From Gammaproteobacteria bacterium (GTDB lineage: Bacteria > Pseudomonadota > Gammaproteobacteria > Pseudomonadales > Pseudomonadaceae), in contig JAAXZZ010000100.1 in NCBI GenBank assembly GCA_012719655.1, positions 1 through 36,846 on the forward strand: DNA of 36,846 bases, given 5' to 3'. Shown here piece after piece: positions 32,483 to 36,846 of the stretch. The position numbers and the translations under genes are program-made. The notes beneath the pieces are model-generated. The model was given only the letters and a program-made list of their open reading frames with translations, was not told where the DNA came from and made no database searches. Positions within the stretch are counted from its first letter, which is position 1, and the number at the start of each line of letters is the position of its first letter.

Positions 32483-34261
32483 ATGGCAGATTACAAAGCA
32501 CCCTTACGTGATATGAGTTTTGTGCTCAACGAAGTATTCGAAGCAGGCAAGCTTTGGGCACAACTACCAGCCTTAGCAGAAACCGTTGATGATGAAACAG
32601 CAGCCGCTATTTTAGAAGAAGCCGGTAAAGTTGCTGCCGGTTCAATTGCACCGACCAACCGCAGTGGCGACGAAGAAGGTTGCAGTTGGAATGAAGGCGT
32701 TGTAACTACGCCTGCAGGCTTTATCGAAGCCTACAAGACCTACGCCGAAGGCGGTTGGGTTGGTGTCGGTGGTGATCCACAATTTGGCGGCATGGGCATG
32801 CCCAAGATGATCACCGCGCAAATTGAGGAAATGATCAACTCAGCGAACCTGTCTTTTGGTTTGTACCCAATGCTTACTGCAGGTGCATGCTTATCTATTC
32901 ATGCGCATGCCAGCCAAGAGCTAAAAGAAAAATATCTACCCAATATGTACAACGGTACGTGGTCGGGTTCAATGTGCTTGCCCGAACCTCACGCCGGTAC
33001 GGACTTGGGGATGATCCGCACCAAAGCCGAACCACAAGCCGATGGCAGCTACAAAGTCACAGGTACGAAAATCTTTATTACCGGTGGCGAACATGATTTA
33101 ACCGAAAACATCATCCACTTGGTACTGGCAAAACTGCCTGATGCACCAGCCGGTGCCAAAGGTATTTCCCTGTTTTTAGTACCTAAAGTGATGGTTAATG
33201 ATGATGGTTCACTCGGTGAGCACAACAGCCTGTCATGCGGCTCAATTGAACACAAAATGGGCATCAAAGGTTCTGCCACTTGCGTAATGAACTTTGATAA
33301 CGCCACTGGTTACATCATTGATGCACCGAACAAAGGTTTGGCCGCCATGTTCACCATGATGAACTACGAGCGTCTCGGCGTAGGTATCCAGGGCTTATCT
33401 CTAGGTGAACGCTCTTACCAAAGTGCCATTGAGTACGCCAAAGACCGTATTCAAAGCCGTGCTCCAACCGGTCCAGTGGCGCAAGACAAACAAGCCGATC
33501 CAATCATTGTGCATCCTGATGTGCGCCGTATGCTGCTCACCATGAAAGCCCTCAATGAAGGTGGCCGTGCGTTTTCCAGCTACGTTGCCATGCAGTTGGA
33601 TATCGCTAAACACAGCGAAGAAGCAGAAGCCAGCAAGCGCGCCGAAGAATTAGTGGCCTTGCTCACACCAATTGCTAAAGCGTTCCTAACCGATATGGGT
33701 CTAGAATCAACCATTCATGGTCAGCAGATTTTTGGTGGCCACGGTTATATTCGCGAATGGGGCCAAGAGCAACTGATTCGTGACTGCCGCATCACGCAAA
33801 TTTACGAAGGCACCAACGGTATTCAATCGCTGGATTTAGCCGGTCGTAAAATTGTTGGTAATGGTGGCGCGTTCTACCAGCACTTCTCTAATGAAGTGAA
33901 AGCCTTTATCTCATCAACGGATAGCCAGTTGGCTGAGTTCATTACGCCACTTAAAGCGGCAATTGAAAACCTTGATGACTTAACCGCGTGGTTATTGGCT
34001 GAAGCAAAAAACAATCCAAATGAGATTGGCGCCGCATCGGTAGAATACCTGCAAGTGTTTGGTTACACCGCTTATGCCTACATGTGGGCATTAATGGCTC
34101 GTGCTGCGCAAGGCAAAGAGCAAGAAGATGACTTCTATGCCAGCAAAATGGGCACTGCACGCTTCTTCTTTGCGCGCTTATTACCACGCATTCAGTCTCT
34201 GAGCAGCTCGGTTAAAGCCGGTAGTGAATCCTTGTACTTGTTGGATGCAGCACAGTTCTAA
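32483..34261 (+). CDS. acyl-CoA dehydrogenase, long (~600 aa) type, copy 2
   Basis: MADYKAPLRDMSFVLNEVFEAG; CLPEPHAGTDLGMIRTKAEP; QIYEGTNGIQSLDLAGRK; clear paralog of the upstream gene. Start at 32483 rather than 32411. Confidence 0.95.
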   Translation: MADYKAPLRDMSFVLNEVFEAGKLWAQLPALAETVDDETAAAILEEAGKVAAGSIAPTNRSGDEEGCSWNEGVVTTPAGFIEAYKTYAEGGWVGVGGDPQFGGMGMPKMITAQIEEMINSANLSFGLYPMLTAGACLSIHAHASQELKEKYLPNMYNGTWSGSMCLPEPHAGTDLGMIRTKAEPQADGSYKVTGTKIFITGGEHDLTENIIHLVLAKLPDAPAGAKGISLFLVPKVMVNDDGSLGEHNSLSCGSIEHKMGIKGSATCVMNFDNATGYIIDAPNKGLAAMFTMMNYERLGVGIQGLSLGERSYQSAIEYAKDRIQSRAPTGPVAQDKQADPIIVHPDVRRMLLTMKALNEGGRAFSSYVAMQLDIAKHSEEAEASKRAEELVALLTPIAKAFLTDMGLESTIHGQQIFGGHGYIREWGQEQLIRDCRITQIYEGTNGIQSLDLAGRKIVGNGGAFYQHFSNEVKAFISSTDSQLAEFITPLKAAIENLDDLTAWLLAEAKNNPNEIGAASVEYLQVFGYTAYAYMWALMARAAQGKEQEDDFYASKMGTARFFFARLLPRIQSLSSSVKAGSESLYLLDAAQF

Positions 34262-34290
34262 CGCGTCATACTCTAAGACTGTCGCCAAAT

Positions 34291-34322
34291 TGCGCAATGT
34301 AAGCAAATGCTTACATTGCGCA
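34291..34322. repeat. near-perfect 32-bp palindrome downstream of acyl-CoA dehydrogenase copy 2
   Basis: tgcgcaatgtaagca-aa-tgcttacattgcgca: 15-bp arms, 2-nt loop. Confidence 0.8.
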
Positions 34323-34461
34323 GAGCCTTTTGCTTGCTGTGTGATTGCCATCATCGCATTACAATCTTCAGCAAGGATTTACGATGGATTGCATTATAAC
34401 CATAAAGGAAAAGTGGTTAAGGCCAAGCTGGCCATTACACGGATGTCAGGAAGCAGTCTGC

Positions 34462-34486
34462 AAACCCCGCTTACGCGGGGTTTTTA
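34462..34486 (+). terminator. Rho-independent terminator, about 200 bp past the previous CDS
   Basis: aaaccccgc-ttac-gcggggttt-ttt, 9-bp stem, tetraloop, U-tract on the plus strand. Confidence 0.85.
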
Positions 34487-34504
34487 ATTTCAGCCTCATT
34501 AAAG

Positions 34505-35122
34505 TCAATACAGCACACCAGTGCCTCTTAGGCCACAATAGCCATTTGGGTTCTGCACTAAATACTGCTGATGCACACCTTCTGCGTAATAAAAAACCGG
34601 GGCTAAGCTGATCTCTGTTGTAATTTGCCCACGTCCTGCAGCATCTAAACGAGCCTGGTAGTGGCGACAACTTTCTTCTGCCTGTTCAAGTTGCTGGCGA
34701 TCCATACAATAAATTGCTGATCGGTACTGGCTGCCAATGTCATTGCCTTGGCGCATACCTTGGGTTGGATCATGGGCCTGCCAAAACACTTTTAACAGTT
34801 CAAGAAAGCTCACTTGTGCAGGATCAAACACCACCAACACCGCCTCGGCATGTCCCGTCAAACCACTGCATACATCGTGATAATTTGGATTTTTGCTTTG
34901 TCCACCGGCATAGCCAACGGCAGTAACCCAGACTCCAGTTTGCTGCCAGAAACGCCGCTCAGCTCCCCAAAAACAACCCAGCGCAAATAGCGCATAATGG
35001 CAATTCTCAGGGAAGGGTGGATAAATGCTGCGCTGTAATAGTCGATGCGAAGCGGCCACTGAAGTCACAGGCAAGCCTTCTGCAGCGACAAACTGTTGAT
35101 TATCTATCGTTGTATGATGCAT
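34505..35122 (-). CDS. msrA: peptide-methionine (S)-S-oxide reductase
   Basis: [50 protein letters not shown]. Confidence 0.96.
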   Translation of the reverse strand: MHHTTIDNQQFVAAEGLPVTSVAASHRLLQRSIYPPFPENCHYALFALGCFWGAERRFWQQTGVWVTAVGYAGGQSKNPNYHDVCSGLTGHAEAVLVVFDPAQVSFLELLKVFWQAHDPTQGMRQGNDIGSQYRSAIYCMDRQQLEQAEESCRHYQARLDAAGRGQITTEISLAPVFYYAEGVHQQYLVQNPNGYCGLRGTGVLY

Positions 35123-35283
35123 CTGGAACTCCTCCGACCTATGCTTAAAAAATCGCTATGGGCTAAACTAACAGTTTATGCAATACCCGTGTGCAGTTGA
35201 TACCAATCAAGGCAACTGCACGGCCTATTTGTTGTACCGTGCCTTTTGTGCACAAATTTGCGACAATAGCCTATTAATTTTTA

Positions 35284-36363
35284 ATGGACGCTAATATGAC
35301 TGCTCTGAAAAATGATCGTTTTCTCCGCGCCCTGCTCAAACAGCCGGTTGATGTCACGCCAGTATGGATGATGCGTCAAGCGGGTCGTTACTTGCCTGAG
35401 TATAGAGCCAGCCGCGCCCGTGCCGGCGGTTTTATGGACTTATGCATGAACGCCGAGATCGCTTGCGAAGTTACTTTGCAGCCACTGGATCGCTATCCAT
35501 TAGATGCTGCGATTCTTTTTTCAGATATCTTAACCATCCCAGATGCCATGGGTTTAGGGTTATATTTTGAAACAGGTGAAGGCCCTCGCTTTAGAAAAGT
35601 TGTTGATACAGCTGAAGCGATTGAAGCTTTGCCTATTCCTGATCCTGAAAAAGATCTGGGTTATGTAATGAATGCGGTTCGCACTATTCGTAAAGAGCTC
35701 AATGGCCGTGTACCTTTAATTGGTTTCGCAGGCAGCCCTTGGACACTCGCTACTTACATGGTCGAAGGCGGATCATCAAAAGACTTCCGCAAAAGTAAAG
35801 CGTTGCTCTACGATGATCCAAAAGCGATGCACATGCTGCTGGATAAGCTCGCACAGTCGGTCACCAGCTACTTGAATGCACAAATTCTTGCTGGCTCACA
35901 AGCCGTACAAATTTTTGATAGCTGGGGCGGTAGCTTATCGTCAGCGGCTTATCAGGAGTTCTCACTGGCGTATATGCAGAAAATCGTCAACGGTCTAATC
36001 CGCGAGCATGAAGGCCGCCGCGTTCCAGCCATTCTATTCACTAAAGGTGGAGGTCTGTGGCTTGAGTCAATGGCGGCTACTGGCGTTGAAGCCCTGGGCT
36101 TAGATTGGACCTGTGATCTCGGTGTAGCACGTCAGCGTGTCGGAGACAAAGTTGCTCTACAAGGCAACATGGATCCTACGGTTCTGTATGCCAACCCAGC
36201 GGCTATTGAAAAAGAAGTCGGCCGTATCCTAGAAAGTTACGGTAATGGCTCCGGACATGTCTTTAATCTTGGCCATGGCATTACTCCAGAAGTGAAGCCA
36301 GAGAATGCTGGCGCATTTATCAATGCGGTGCATGATTTGTCGGCCAAGTATCACCAAGGTTAA
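35284..36363 (+). CDS. hemE: uroporphyrinogen decarboxylase
   Basis: [66 protein letters not shown]. Confidence 0.98.
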   Translation: MDANMTALKNDRFLRALLKQPVDVTPVWMMRQAGRYLPEYRASRARAGGFMDLCMNAEIACEVTLQPLDRYPLDAAILFSDILTIPDAMGLGLYFETGEGPRFRKVVDTAEAIEALPIPDPEKDLGYVMNAVRTIRKELNGRVPLIGFAGSPWTLATYMVEGGSSKDFRKSKALLYDDPKAMHMLLDKLAQSVTSYLNAQILAGSQAVQIFDSWGGSLSSAAYQEFSLAYMQKIVNGLIREHEGRRVPAILFTKGGGLWLESMAATGVEALGLDWTCDLGVARQRVGDKVALQGNMDPTVLYANPAAIEKEVGRILESYGNGSGHVFNLGHGITPEVKPENAGAFINAVHDLSAKYHQG

Positions 36364-36380
36364 TCCTTCTAAGCTGTACA

Positions 36381-36410
36381 TAATTAAGGCCGCTTTTGCG
36401 GCCTTAATTA
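36381..36410. terminator. bidirectional terminator between convergent hemE and the edge CDS
   Basis: taattaaggccgc-tttt-gcggccttaatta, 13-bp perfect stem. Confidence 0.9.
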
Positions 36411-36417
36411 TTTTCAA

Positions 36418-36846
36418 TCAGGGATAGCCTGTTTCACTCGGATCAATAATCACCTCGCGCACCCGCCATGTGCTGCTATATGCCGATTGATTAGAAAAAA
36501 CAATTTTACCTTGCCCCCTGTATAAATGGTAATTTCGAACTGTGTCTCTACCTCTAAAATTAAAAGGCACGAAAGCTTTCCCGGTAATATGATTCGCAGT
36601 AGATGTTGGTGGTCCAGCAAGATCATTAACTTCTTCTAGGCTCATTCCAGGATATATGTGTTCAATGGGTAAATATTGCTTTTGTGACTGCACAGGGTCT
36701 TGAGACATTGCTCTTTCTACTTGTGCGGGACGATAATTACGCAAAGTCGCCAATGAAACCTGTCCAACTTTGTATTGTTGAACATTTGATTTTTTTAAAG
36801 ATTTTAAAGATTTTTTTGTATGCTTAGCAATTTTAGAATGCTTAGC
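36418..36846 (-). CDS. hypothetical protein with SmpA/OmlA-like segment, truncated by window edge
   Basis: Frame stays open beyond the listed TTG start to the window edge: AKHSKIAKHTKKSLKSLKKSNVQQYKVGQVSLATLRNYRPAQVERAM...YLPIEHIYPGMSLEEVNDLAGPPTST... Confidence 0.65.
   Translation of the reverse strand, partial: AKHSKIAKHTKKSLKSLKKSNVQQYKVGQVSLATLRNYRPAQVERAMSQDPVQSQKQYLPIEHIYPGMSLEEVNDLAGPPTSTANHITGKAFVPFNFRGRDTVRNYHLYRGQGKIVFSNQSAYSSTWRVREVIIDPSETGYP

Overview
This window looks like a low-to-mid-GC Pseudomonadaceae-type chromosome segment around the dnaA-dnaN-recF-gyrB replication cluster. Gene content is mostly conserved core genes: alpha/beta hydrolase, nhaD, a DksA-like zinc-finger protein, fadD-like, TetR, ogt/MGMT, ferredoxin reductase, ubiD, rho, trxA, ppx, dnaA/dnaN/recF/gyrB, a PBP7-type endopeptidase, a two-component system next to dsbD-tlpA-dsbG, trpA/trpB/trpI, two tandem long acyl-CoA dehydrogenases, msrA and hemE. 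I found no rRNA, tRNA, CRISPR array, intact transposase, phage or obvious defence island. Points worth a second look: (1) rho encodes Pro instead of Thr at Walker A position 185 (GKP, not GKT); (2) two perfect 16-bp parS-like palindromes lie inside recF; (3) a 99-bp structured element with a 12-bp perfect terminal inverted repeat and internal GGAT-loop hairpins lies next to diverged tandem REP-like repeats; (4) dnaA is adjacent to the ppx-trx-rho block rather than rpmH, with one perfect DnaA box over its promoter; (5) a PsrA-like operator precedes a fadE-like gene; (6) several near-perfect palindromes and an orphan terminator suggest unannotated RNA or regulatory sites; (7) a small unlisted ORF encodes an oxidoreductase-like N-terminal domain protein. 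I did not find a clearly new multi-gene system.
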